Assembly (NCBI GenBank): GCA_000328365.1
Contig: KB306104.1
Coordinates: 545,689-609,688, forward strand
Source: Capitella teleta
Taxonomy: Eukaryota; Annelida; Polychaeta; Capitellidae
Direction: 5' to 3'
Length of the DNA stretch: 64,000 bases
The notes below the pieces were generated by a model. It saw only the letters and a list, made by a program, of their open reading frames with translations, did not search any database and had not been told where the DNA came from. Shown here piece after piece: positions 1 to 12,900 of the stretch. A program made the translations under genes and the position numbers. Every line of letters begins with the position of its first letter. Within the stretch, counting starts at the first letter, position 1.

Positions 1-889
1 ACAAAGCAGTGAAATTCGCCCCATGATTGGCTCACAAATGAGACAACACCGAGATGGATGGCGGCTATTTATATATACTTATGTAATAAGTTATGAGATT
101 TCTCGTTTCGACATGTCGTTGGCAACATGCCCCCATTGTGCGACTGTGGCGGCGGGGGAAGGTTGTCGTGCAGGCGTGTTTGTGGATTATTAATGACCTG
201 ATTTGCTTATGACTGGCGCTGTATCGTTACTATTGCATGTCTCACACGTTCCGTAAACACCTAATTAGTCATGGTCATCAATGCGCTTTTCTCGTGTTTT
301 ATATGTGATATCTCTTGAATCCTTACCCATCCTATTTCTTCCCCCGTATATCTTCCCTAAATCCTTGGAAGAGGGAAATCCATCGCTTGAATCAGGTCAG
401 AGAAGACCACGTGCGCGGGATTAAACGCGTTGATTGGCGGGCTTTTTGCCTCATGTTTATTAATCAGGTCTGTCGTGCATGCATAATGCATTGATCGCGG
501 CTGCCGCTGCTTCCGCTAGCGACGGCCTCCTCCTCCTCCTCCTCCTGCTCCGAACGCCTTGCTTTTCTGAACGGGCGGTCGGCGTACAACGCATGCCTGT
601 CGAAGCAGAAGCAGCAGCAGCAGCATTTGAGCCCTGTTGCCACTCGCGAACCCTCACCGGAGGACAAGATCGAACTGATCGAATCCCTGTGCACTGGATA
701 TCTCCCGCCTGATCGCAATCAGTGACCCTCCTCTCGGACTTTTGACCCTGTAGCTGACCCTGCGCTGCTCGCCCCATGGATCCTGCCTTCATCTAAGTAT
801 ACTCAATTTCTCTTTTCTTTCGATTTGCTTGCGGTTAGGTCATCCAACGACGACGAGCCCGTCGCCTGACCGCTTGACCTCCATGTAGG
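1..889 (+). promoter_or_regulatory. Upstream region and likely 5' UTR of the LAR-type phosphatase
   Basis: No coding exon is supported here. The stretch becomes CpG- and GC-rich from about 400 onward and carries a CTC/CTG triplet run at about 527-550 and a CAG run at about 606-625. Open frames across the triplet runs encode only poly-Leu or poly-Ala and look spurious. The last bases hold a minimal start-stop uORF, ATGTAG at 883-888, one base before the main ATG at 890. The AG at 887-888 could alternatively be a 3' splice acceptor for an upstream non-coding exon. No clear TATA box was identified. Confidence 0.4.
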
Positions 890-965
890 ATGACGTCCAA
901 CGCGTTTGTTGGACCTCTACTGACCACCCTGCTGGTCATCGGCGTCCAATTCACCACTGCTCAGG
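890..965 (+). other. LAR-type phosphatase exon 1: signal peptide
   Basis: The ATG at 890 opens a peptide starting [18 protein letters not shown], a typical short N region plus hydrophobic core, followed by TTAQ as a plausible cleavage zone. The exon ends at 965 before GTAGGT, in phase 1. This ATG is chosen because it begins the only in-frame secretory leader joined to the downstream linker and Ig exons. Confidence 0.85.
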
Positions 966-3900
966 GTAGGTCACTTTTCTTTGTTATTTATCTAAGGTGC
1001 TGGGTATATGGCTTCCAATGGTGCATGTCTTCGGAGGCGATAGTGCTTCACTTGATGTTATTATATATATTAATGTATACATCCTTCCCGCAGCGCTAAA
1101 CCAATGCCAGCTATGCACAGTATGATACTGGTAACAACCATGCTTGAATGATAACACCTATAATTATCGATCTCCGGCTGTCAATAGAATCCCAATGATG
1201 TTCGAGACAGCAAGCTCTAACTGTATTACAGTGAATAATTCATTCATCCACGGTCGCACATTTGTTAGATTGCTTTCCCCAGTGTAGTCTGAGGACCATA
1301 TTACAAAGCATGACTGTAATCCTATGTCATTGCAATGCATTCCGAGTTTACAGTGTATCGATTAATACCTTTCAATTGGTCATAATTCTCGAGTATAATT
1401 ACTCTTAACAGGGCTATTTGCCGACCCTGTCATCACCCCTGTAGCAGTAGAGCTATAAGCCTAAGGAACGATTGGCTTTTTCCTCTGCATATTTGATGTG
1501 ATGATGCCGAGCAAGAGATAGAAGCTCTGGGAATGGATGCTGGTGTAGCACTGCAGTTATAGCCGATGTTTTTCTTTCACCTTGTAGTTTGTTTATGCGA
1601 GTGATTGGCCGATGTAGCGGGTGCACTGCTCACTCCCCTCCCGGCATCGTTTTGAGATTTTTATCGCCCCTTAAGAAAAACTTCTGCGCCGCCAAGCAAG
1701 ATTCTCTCCCATTGTGTATCATAGGATATGCTGTATGACTTACGCCAGTGCAAAGTGCCCCGTTACCCAGCTGCAATCAAGGGTATTGCCCCCAGGGTCG
1801 CCATGGTAACGTGTTTCCATGGAGACCTAATAAGCTGTTGGTCCCGCTGTCCCAAATAGCTCATCTGAGTGCCAGAAGTGAACAATAAGTGATAATTGGG
1901 CAACGTGATGTGTGGGGTGGCTTGAGGCACTGGCCGGCGATTAGCCCCAACCGGCCAGCTCCCTTCTTTTCTCTTCACTGTCACCCTCGTACAGACTGCA
2001 CCACTGGAATCCAGAATGCCCCCGCAGTGCCAGCAGCCGAGCATTGTCTGCTGCAGAGGGAGCATTTCATTAGCGCGTTCCCCTGATCTTCTGACCGCAA
2101 TTGTCCTTCGAGCAATTGTATTTCTTTGCACGCATTCAGACACCAGAGGCATGCCGCCGGTACGAAGCTATAAGAGTCCTTTTGCATTTTTCATCAGCTG
2201 ATTCTATAGTAAAGCGCCGTGTACCTCCTCGCTTCGACCAATGATTTCCCTGGCATTTTGCCAAACGGCATTCATTTTTCACCTCGTCATGAAGGAACAG
2301 CACCCGTGGACCCCTGTCATCTCTTCTTCGCTCGCACGTGGCTCGTGCGACACCGACGTCTAAGAGCCTTCCTTCCTGCTTCCCGTTCGAGCATTCTTTG
2401 CGGAAAGGTGTGCTAATGCATGCTGTGAGACTACCTCCTCAACAAAGCACGCGAGGCCTGTTGCGCAACACGGCTGAGTAGATACAGGCCTGTTGCTGCT
2501 GCTGCTGATGCTGCTGCTGCGGTCTATTCAGTATATAGCCGAATGTGAATAGAATCATCACTCCCTGGTCGTGATGCGGATCGATAAATAATAAGAGCCC
2601 TGGGTTTAGTTGCCAAGCCCCTCAGGATTGGGGCAGGGGATTCGGGGGATGCTGGGAGCAATGGGCCGGCGCTGGACAACCAACCGAGGGAAGACCGGGA
2701 TCAGTGCATCTCATATACCCGGGATGCGCCGAGGGCAGTTGATGAGCGGCACTTTCTTGGTGCAGCTGCTTCTCCGCGGTGTTATGCAACCCTGGTGCGA
2801 AGCTGTAATCTTTGGCTGGCAAAGGTCAAGGCGGCTCTCCCCCTGTGTGCTCGGCATCTGCCCCTGCCGCGGTGCCATGCCGTTACCTGCATCTGCGATC
2901 CTATCGCGTTCAGATTGCCGTCTTGAATTTCGCTTGTTGCGCCGCACGTATTGCAGAGGCGTTCCATCCACGCTGCTTGGTTGGGCTAACGTGCAATTCG
3001 TGGATCCCGTTCAGTGGGCGGCATCGATCAGTACTGTCGAGGAATCGCTCTTAAAGCGGATCATGGCGTCAGCACGATGTCATGAAGCACATGCGGCCCT
3101 TCTCCGATGACCGCAGATGATATCACTGGCGTGCATCTCCCTCTCTGCCCTAATGTGGAGGTCCGATTGGCAGCTGTCTGCACCGTCAATGCCGTCGGTT
3201 GATGGATGCTCGCTCCCCTGCGCCCCCCACCGCCGGCGCAAGGCCCCGCGATGGAAATCTTGCTTTATCGGCATGCACCTTATCAGAATGCAGTTGACCG
3301 AATGTTTCCTTTACGGACGGGTCTCGCTGGTGTGCACCCGGCAATTAACGGCCAGGGGTATGAATATGCGATGAGCGAGACAATCGTGATGGTCATTGCA
3401 CCGCTGCTGCCAACAAGAAAGTTATTGCGGTGCTTGGCTCTGGGTTCAAGCAGGACCTTCCATCGTTCTTATTGCTCCATCTCATTGAGCGACGTAAATC
3501 AACGGCGCCAACTTCTTTTTCTTCGCCGCCAATTTCACCGGCCACTGCGTCGCATGGCCTCTCGTTAGGGGCGCGTGCTTCGACGTCACAATCGCATCTC
3601 GCGTTGCTATTGACGCCGCTTCTAATGGACGCATTCTGTCGGCAGCAAATAATATCATGGATATCCCTGCCTTCGAGACCTGCATTCCATGGCGATGAGG
3701 AGGCGTTTCTTCATCACATAATCTATTTTACGTCTTCCTCTCTGCGACCACTGATTGCATTACGGCTTGCGACATGGACGCTGCCGACGTCGTCTCATTT
3801 CCTCCTGATTCCTTCGGCGGACGCTTTTTTTTTTTCGGTGATCCAAACGCGATTACAACGATCAATCCGCGCTTCTTCTGTTTCGCCATCTCGTCGTATT

Positions 3901-6900
3901 GTCTCCGTGTAAACTCCTCTTACACGCGTCCTTCCGATGCCTGATCCACTAACGTCAATTTGCCGAAGCGTCTGCCGCCGAGGGAGATGACGTTAATTCG
4001 ACCTGATGCACTCTAATGGTGCCAAATACGTCTAAATTCAAACGAACGAGCTCTCTGCCTGCATGCTCTAGTTTTCCGAGAGGCCATTTGCCATATTGGA
4101 TAGCCGTGTTGCGTATGCAGCCGGCGTCTCCTGATCCGCCAATCCCCCTCGTGCTGCTCCTGATCCCGTGTCTCCCGCCCGTCGGACGCCTCCCTGGTCC
4201 CAGCGCTGTGCTCGACCGATGCCGCCGTTCTCGGAAGCCGTCAGTGCATTACAACCGGATCGGCATTGACACTTTTCAATTTCCATTACAGCGTGATGCA
4301 TTCATGGCATCAAAGTTTGATTCGCTCATAAAATATTCACGCGTTGCTGTTCTTCAGTGCAGTCATGATCAAGCTGTGTGAATGCCTGGTCGCGTCTGCT
4401 CTTTCTCACCCCTCCTGCATCGACGTCTGCTGGGCGCCGGCGCCTTTCAATGCTGGAGCCAGTTACGTAATGAGGCACCATTGCACACTGACCGCACATC
4501 GCGACCCGAGTGGGGCTGACCCCGCGTGGCCTCTTGGCTATCACACCAGCGCAATAACATGAGAAGCGCGCGAAAGACAAACATGTTATTTCGCAAAACC
4601 CTGGATGTGCATGCATAGCGTAAATAAAAACCGACCATGCGAGGTATTTCCTTACACCGCCCTGTCTACTAGTATCTGATCTTCGTTGCTGCATCTGCAT
4701 GTGGCCACCGAATGAACCCCTGTTCGAATGAATATTGATGGCGAACGGCTTTTAGAGACGTTTTGTCAAGTTATCGGATTTATTGGTCGACCCCCTGGCG
4801 TCGAACTCGGCCGCCTCGCTCACCCGCGGCTTCTACCTCTCCCCTCCAGCGGAATATTGCGGTCAGGCAGAGTCATGAATCGATTCCGGGTTATTGCTGC
4901 TCAATAAACACCTCCTCTGGTCCTCCGCTCGTGTTTGCCGCCTATACCAGGGACAATTTGCAGCCATGCATGTGCGTCGTTCATTCGGGTATGCTTGCAC
5001 CGGCATGGCTTGTTATTGTCGTGTGGGAATTATTGCCAGCGAATGCCTGTTTCAAGGTGAAAAACGACTGCGTGTTTGCGATTGCTTGATGACCATGCGA
5101 CTCAATCAGTACAAAGAGGACCACCTGTCATAAAGCAGTCATCAAATCTGAACTGCACCAATTGTACATGGGGCCCACAGGAGGAGACCCCGCAGTCATA
5201 TAGACCTGCCCCTCGCTTGCCATAAAGCGTGTAGCTCGAAGGCTACCTGGTGCACGCGTATTGACGTTGTTTGGCTTGATGGCACCGTAACGCTTAATGA
5301 TTCATCAGCTCACTTGCTTGCCTGATCAATAGCAGCAAGCAGACAATGATCTGAGCCTCGTCCTTCCTTGGCAATGTCCACTGCATTCAGATCATTAGGC
5401 TAATGCATAATGCACCTGATACGTTATCTCTGCTTGCGTCATTGCGATGTCTCCGCTGTGTGCTGCGCTTCACCAATCGCCCCTCGTAGACAATGCTCGG
5501 GCCCTGGCATTCGGATGCCTCATGATTTTGGGTTGAGGGTTGAGGGCTGAAGGGGTTGTTCAGGCTTCTGGGGTCATAGGGTCGTGGGTTTCGCCTGGCC
5601 AGCTGTTGCCTGGGTGGCCCCGTCGCCCACTGTCCGCCGGTCACTAATCTCCAGTTCTGTCCGCAAAACCAGATTCCAACGCGGATTTATCCTCCCCGTC
5701 CGAGGCTAGCGAAAGCGCTGCCGCTGGCGACAGTGCGGCTGCAGCTGCGGCTGCTGCCGCCAATGGCACAAACCAATACCGCTACATCCAGTATTTGACT
5801 CGTAAGTATGGGTGCCCTGAAAGTGCAGCCGCTCGCAGGGGATGCTAAGCAGCCTCCGAGTCTTGCGTTATGTATGAAGACGTATGTATATATAGAAGTT
5901 AAGACCAATCTGGATTGCTTTAGGATCTTCTGCGATGGCTGCAGCCCCAAGAGGGCTTTCGCAATAAGCATTGCTAAAGTCCTCCGAGGGCGTGCCGTCC
6001 CAGGGGCAGAGGGTGCTTTCTTTCGCTTGTTTTTCCCCTTTTTGAAGCTCCGGTGACATTCGATTGCAGTTGAATTGCAAAGGAGAAGAAGGCACCGTCT
6101 GCCTTCGGGTGTTTCCCCACTGGGGGGATGGCCTTGTCTCTTGCCATACATCTGGTCCCTTGCACTCAGCGCCCGTTCTCATACCATTTTGTCTTTTCAG
6201 ATGAGCCGCGCATCACGACAGCCCCGAAAGACATGAAGGTGATGGAGGAGGGCATCGTCAGCTTCTTCTGCAAGGCGACTGGAAACCCCACCCCTGACAT
6301 CTACTGGCAGAAAGCCAACCGACGAATCAGCTCCAACAAGTCGCGCTACTTCATCTACGACATGCCCAATGGCTCAGTGCTACGCATTGAGCCAGCCAGG
6401 GCGCGCAAGGACGAGAGCATCTACGAGTGCGTCGCTGACAACGGCATCGGCAAACCGGCCGTCGCGTCTGCCATGCTGGATATCTACCCCAAAGACCAAG
6501 GTAGTAGTAAGAGCATGGGGCTATCTATCCAGATAGTCCAATGCTTAATCAGAGCTTTGTAGATGTATAGTTTTAGCTGCTCTCCACCATGCACTACAAA
6601 TACATGCATCACATTCTACTCGGCCCTGGAATGGCATTTCGATGAAGGTCTTCGAGTGGTCGTCGCTATTTTGCAATTCCATCATAGCTTCGCGTTGAGC
6701 GTCTAAGTGCGCTGACGTAAAGTGGGTCCGTTGAGTCTCCCTGGATTAGCGTTCGGCTCTGTTCCGCTGTCACGATCCATCACGTCTTGCGTTAAGGTCA
6801 ACACTTTTCATCCTCCATTGATTCATATCGCGGCCGCTTAGCTCTGCTCATGCAACGGCCAGCAGTTTACTTCTTGGATTTTGTGATCGATGCAACGAAC

Positions 6901-9900
6901 AATACGTCACATGCATACAGACAACAATGCCGGCTCCTGTCTCCGCTCTTTCGTCGCCATGCGTGGCATTCCGATGCTCGATTTGACGACTTCATCTTTT
7001 TCAGGGGTTTTATGAAAGCGAGTTTATTATTAAGATAGCAGTGTGTGATATATTCGCCTAAACGAAGTCGTTTTGTGCGAATATGAAAGGTAAACAAAGC
7101 AACAGATTGAGATGCATTCAACGTTGCTTTTACTCGTTTCATTTTTTTTTGGTGAAGTCAAAACTGCGTGTTTTCGACTTGACAGCCCTGAAATTGAGTC
7201 ATGAAACCCTCATAATGAAAAGAAACCCATGACCGGGGCTGTGCCCCACCCTTGAGCGATGCTTTCGTCAATCGAATTGTGCCATTGATGCTCTTTTGGC
7301 GATCGTTGATGGATGGTGCGAGGTTGCCTCCGAAGCAGATCGGGCGCCTTGTGTCGCATGCCGAGCGCCGTTTTTCCCGCGCAAAGGAGACATATGCGAG
7401 CTTTTTGCTCTTCTTTAGAACGCTTTGTGCTCAGCTGTCAGTCGTATTTTTCAAGTCGACAACAGCATTGATCCCGATATCTTAATTGATCTTACACGGG
7501 AAGGAAGCTTTTGAGCCACGTGGGGAAGGAGAAGGCGGCGCGGCCGCATGCATGTCTTTTGGCCTCTTCTACACGCACCCAGTCAGCCGTGTTGACAAGT
7601 ACAAGTCGCTCTTGCACGCACGCCGATTGCTCGTTCGGCCTTCTCCGCCCGCGCTTCAAGGGTTATGCACAGTCAGCACTTGGATTGAATTGCGCGCTGC
7701 AACGGCCTCGCCAGCTGCCCTCTTCCTCCTCCTCTCCTCCTCCTCCTCCTCCTCCTTCGTTTCCATGGTGACGACCGGATTATGAAGCCGGCTGAACTGC
7801 TTCTGCGCTTGCTGTTGGCGAGTGCGGCACATCTATGCCTTGCTGCTTCTTGCTGCCTACTCCCCCCAACCCCCACCCCGCGGGCCCCCTTTGTTCTCCC
7901 CTGCCTAATCCATCTTCAGGTCCTTCTCCTCTTCCCTTCCAGTCTTCCAAGCGGAATAGATTCAAATTTGCATGTAATAAGACGTGGCCTACATATACGC
8001 CTAGCTGGCTAAAAGAGGGCTCATCGATGCGGCCAAAACAGCAGCAGCGGCCGCCTTATTCAAGTTGTGTGCCTAATGCAGTCATTCGCATTCGTCGGCA
8101 CCTCGATTGGTCGCCGCAGAAAGCACCTCATGTTGCTGTTCTGCGCCCTTAAACGACGTGGAAGAAAGCCAAGGGCGCTTCAGCCTGAGCCATCCTTCTC
8201 CTCAGTTGCTGGCAGAACGGTCATAGCAAAACAAAAGGCTTGGCGTGACTGCGCTCCATAAAATTGAACTGCTGTCGCCTACTTGGCATTCAGCGTCAGA
8301 ATGCGATGCATGGCTGAGATCTAAGAGCGCTTGCCTCTTTCCCTTTGAGCCAATTAGCTGCGCATCCCATACATCTTTACGTAATTGCGGTTTCTTTGCA
8401 TGAGATTCCTTTAATCCCAGCCTGCAAAGCCTCTCGTCAAGTGCCGAGTGCCAGCAGTATGTATTGCCCTCCTCGGTTTGGATATAGCAGCAGTCAGCAC
8501 AATGCCTCCTCCTTCGTCTTTTATGCTCTCCCTCAATGGCGCTCAGGCAATCTTTCTTGCTTTGCAGCCTTATGAATATTTCGTGGGGCTTCGGAAATAA
8601 AATCGTCAGTTTGCGATGCTCGTTTTGCTGGTATCCACCTTATTCGGCGGGAACCCTCATTCTCCTCCTGATCGGGAATGCTCTGCGTTGCGTAAACCCT
8701 GATCAATAAGAGCATTTGCTGTGCGGCGGCTGCGCTTTGATTCGGTCACAGTCCACTGGCCCATCGCGTCATCACTCGGCACCAGATCCGTGGCTGGCAT
8801 CGCTGATGAATGTGTTTATGAATTGTACATGTGAGAAAGCGTAGAACCTCCTCCGCCTCGTGTTTCAATATTGGCGCTGTCCACCTGGTCCTGCGACCAC
8901 AATGACCCTTGTGAACAACCGGTATTTTTTTCTTCTTCTGTTGATTGTCTCCTGGGAGAGACGGAGGGACTCTGCGCTGCTCTCTCCATCAATTGTTAGC
9001 TTAGAGTCCTCTCTCTCAGTCCTCTTCCCTTTACCTCCCAGACTTCCTCCTTCGTTTTTCTCTGCCAGCACCAAAAAAAAAGTCCGCTCGAACCAACGTT
9101 ATATTGGATTTGGCGGATACAATCCGATCCTGCATATCAAGTAATTCAACGGAAGAGGAGAGAGAGAGAGCTGAGGAGAAGGGGGGCGATTGCTCTGTGT
9201 TGCAAATTAATTTCTAATGCTCAGTGCTCGCGGCTGCGACGGCGGCTGTGGCGGCGGCTGCGGCGGCTGACTTGTATTGCTGTGTTGATGACGGACAAAT
9301 CTCATTAGATTGCAATTGATTTCTCTCCGCTCTGACTGCATGCGCCTCTCTTCCAAAAGCCGCTGAGAGCAAGCGGCTTTGATGGATGCTCTTCCTGGTT
9401 GTTCTCTTGTCATACACTTGTAAAAAAAACTCTCATCGCATTCGAAATCCATTAATGTGGATCATGCATAGCTCTCTCTTTTTTCCGTGTTGCGCCCTAT
9501 ATCAACAAGCAGTGTGTGTGAGCAGCGATGTTCAGTGTAGATCGATTTTTTTTCTATGGCTCAGCGGTAAATCCTTTGCATCTTGATGAAGGCTGTTTCG
9601 GATCCGGATTACCGTTGCTGCTGCCTCCTGGCCAGGGATGATCTGATCCGCTGATCAAAAGCAAACGTCGTCACCAGCTGCTTTCAGCAGATGCCCAGAA
9701 ATCATCGTCTGATCGAAGCCGAACCGATTGATTTTCCTCGGGATGGTTGATGAATGCTTAGCTCTGGTTGGCTGCATCCCGGAAATGAGGAGTGATGATT
9801 TATCTTCCCTTCTTCCCAGGTTTCCCCTCCGTACTCTGCTTTTTGGGGACGGAATCTTTTGGCAAATCTAATTTTCCGCACAGTCCATTACCCTGCTCGA

Positions 9901-12900
9901 TCTCATTTCAACCGCAATGCAATTGTTTCTCTTCAATTTTTTCTTTTCTCAAAGTTGAACAATGACCTGCGTTGACCTTCTATACCCTTCTTGCAAATGC
10001 ACTTTGCATTGATCGTGTTGTATCACTCTTGGAGACCAGTGTCTCCCTTCTCAAATGCAATTTGCCTTCTAACTCCATGCTGCATCTGCTGCCTGCAGGG
10101 CTAGCAACATCGGTCTCCTCCTCCTCCTTCCTCATGTATTAGCCCACACATCTATGTATTGCATCACACAGACACAGTTACTGCAGGCTGACATCATCCA
10201 TATGAACAAATGCACTCTATTTAATACGCAGCTTTTTTTAGGGTTTGCAATAGAGCTTTTTATAGACAATTCCTAATTTTCCCTTCATAATGATGTTGCC
10301 GCTATGATTGAAGTGAGGTGAGGGCAGAAAGTAGACATATCATCCGATTCTGATGCCTCCCCCGTCTTATCCCCACTAACCACCCCCTCTCCTTACAGTT
10401 CCCAGTGGATATCCCAATGTCCCTCAGGGTCCAAACCTCAAAGCGGTTGAGAAGGATCGCAACACCGTCATGACTTGCTCTGCTACTGGAGACCCGAAGC
10501 CACAGATCACCTGGTTGAAGAAGTCCATCCCGGTCGATCTGACCGACCCCCGAATCAAACTTATGGAATCAGGTAGTTTCAGTGTTGATATCACAGGAAT
10601 ATTTCAATCTTTCACTGGATTTTTTATCTTAGGATCATTGCAAATTATGGAGAGCAAGAAATCCGATGAGGGAAAGTACGAATGTGTGGCGGAAAATGCG
10701 GTTGGTGTGGCCTATTCCTATGGCGCCAATCTCTACGTCAGAGGTGAGAATTTGGGGATTTGTTTTGTAGGAAATTTGGATTTTGTTTTGTTTTATGCAG
10801 CAAAAGATGTTGTTCTTTTGTACTGTAAATTTTGTAGCTTCAATGAGCATGGTGGAATTTTTTTTAGAATTTTCGTTTGTGATATTTTTTTACTCTTGTG
10901 CATACGTTTAGTCTTATGCATGGTAGCCTTTGATAAGAGCTGAAATTCTCTTTGTTTGCAAAAAGTTTCCTTTGTATTAGTGGTATATATATATACATTA
11001 TATTTGTTTTCGGCTTGATGACAATGCAACGAGGGTTTTCGGGGAGGGAACTTTGCGGGGGTGTCCTCCGACTTCTTTTATCGCTTGCTCTTCTCTGTTC
11101 AGTGCCAAAGCGGAACGTTACAGATGCAGGTATTTGGCTGTTGCGAATGTTGGCCTTCCCTTCTTCTCCCAGTTGCCGTCCTTCCTCTCAACGAAACACT
11201 AACTCAACTTCCTCCTTATTATGTGCTGCTAATAACAATTACTCCCCCACAAAAAGAGCAAAACGACCCTCTCACTCATTCCTCTTTCATGGAATACCTC
11301 CTCTCTCCTCCTCCTCCTCCTCCTCCTCCTCACTGGGCTTTTCTCTCTTGTATCTCTTCCAGGGGATTCTATTTTTGTGTACACTTGGTGTGCATGTTGC
11401 ATGATTTGATGTACAGTGCTTGTCTCACTGCTGCTTAACATGACCCTCTTCCCTTCCTAATCGCATGATGCGTGTTTCAGTTCGTCGAGTGCCTCCTCAC
11501 TTTTCCATCCCTCCTGAGGATGCGGAGATCATGCCAGGAGGCAGCGCCAACCTCACCTGCGTGGCTGTTGGTTCTCCCATGCCCTACGTCAAGTGGCGAC
11601 TGGGCGCCGTTCAGCTCACGCCCGAGGAATCCATCCCGATCGGCCGCAACGTCCTTGAACTGAACAATATCCGAGAGTCGGCCAATTACACCTGTGTGGC
11701 GGCCTCTGATTTGGGAAATATAGAGGCAGTGGCGCATGTGAAAGTGAAAGGTAGCGTGTTCTCTCTGCTAACGTCCCATCACCCTCATTAATTTGGATGC
11801 AAATATTTTTTTTTGTAAGTGTGTGTGGCTCTTGGAAGCATGCTTGCATTATTTTTAATCAAGTAAAAATTATCAATTATTATAATGACTTGTTAATGAT
11901 AATTGCAATTATATATCCAAGTAATTAAACTGAAGATTGGCTTTATTTTTCATTTTACTGGCACTGAAGTTTGATCTTTTTAGTTTGCTGCCAAAACTGC
12001 CTGTTTCTTGTATTTTGTAGAGTTTCTCTATTTCAACTCGAGGCCAGCAGTTTTGAGGCGCTTTTCATTTTATGTTGTTGTTTTCTATGAATCACTTGGC
12101 TTTGGGCCTTCTCTTACGTTGGATGATTGGTTTCTCTCCGTTTCATAGCCTTGCCCAAAGCGCCCGACAATGTCGTGACCTCAGAGGTGACCGCTACGTC
12201 AGTCAAACTGACCTGGTCATCCGGCAACGTGGACCCCATTCAGTCATACACCATCACGTACAAGCCCAATTTTGCTCAGGGCTCTGAGCACCCCAGCATC
12301 CCGAACATTATGAACCCTGAGTACACTGTGACGGGTTTGAGTGCTTATACCCGATACGAGTTCCGTGTGATCGCTGTGAATAACATTGGTCAGGGGGAAC
12401 CCAGTAACCCCGTAGATGTGACTACAGGAGAGCTGGGTTAGTATTGTCCGCTACAACTGCCTTGCTTTTACATTACCTTCAATTAGACTTCTGATCGTTT
12501 AACACAGTAGTCGTTTTTTCTATTAAGGTTTTAAGACAAATGTATATTTTAATCTCTGTGTTAATCATATTCAAGGCAGACTTGTGTGTCTGTGTCTCTG
12601 TGTTTCAAACCGAGCAGCCGCGGCAGCTGCTTCCTCTCGCGGCTGCTCGCTCTCTTCCTGCCGCACCCTCCAACCAAACAGCTGTAGCTTAGTTTGCTGC
12701 TGCTTCTTCTTTTAACCCCGTTCCGTGTGCTTTGATTTCTTGCACCCCCCGTTCAATCTCCCCCTCCCCTTACCCCTCTTGATAACCCCATTGACCTTCC
12801 CTCCTCAACATGAATATGCAAATGGGTATGTGGTCCGCAATTGAATCATTGCAGCAATGTTTTTGATTTCACTATAGTATTAGGATGTTTACGGACTAAC

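Noticed and set aside
460-792. Overlapping open frames with poly-Ala or poly-Leu on both strands
   Set aside because: They arise from CTC/CAG triplet repeats; no splice or start context and no family resemblance.
1763-4700. Many ORFs of 60-166 codons in the first phosphatase intron
   Set aside because: GC-rich DNA has few stops; none shows domain resemblance, and they overlap on opposite strands.
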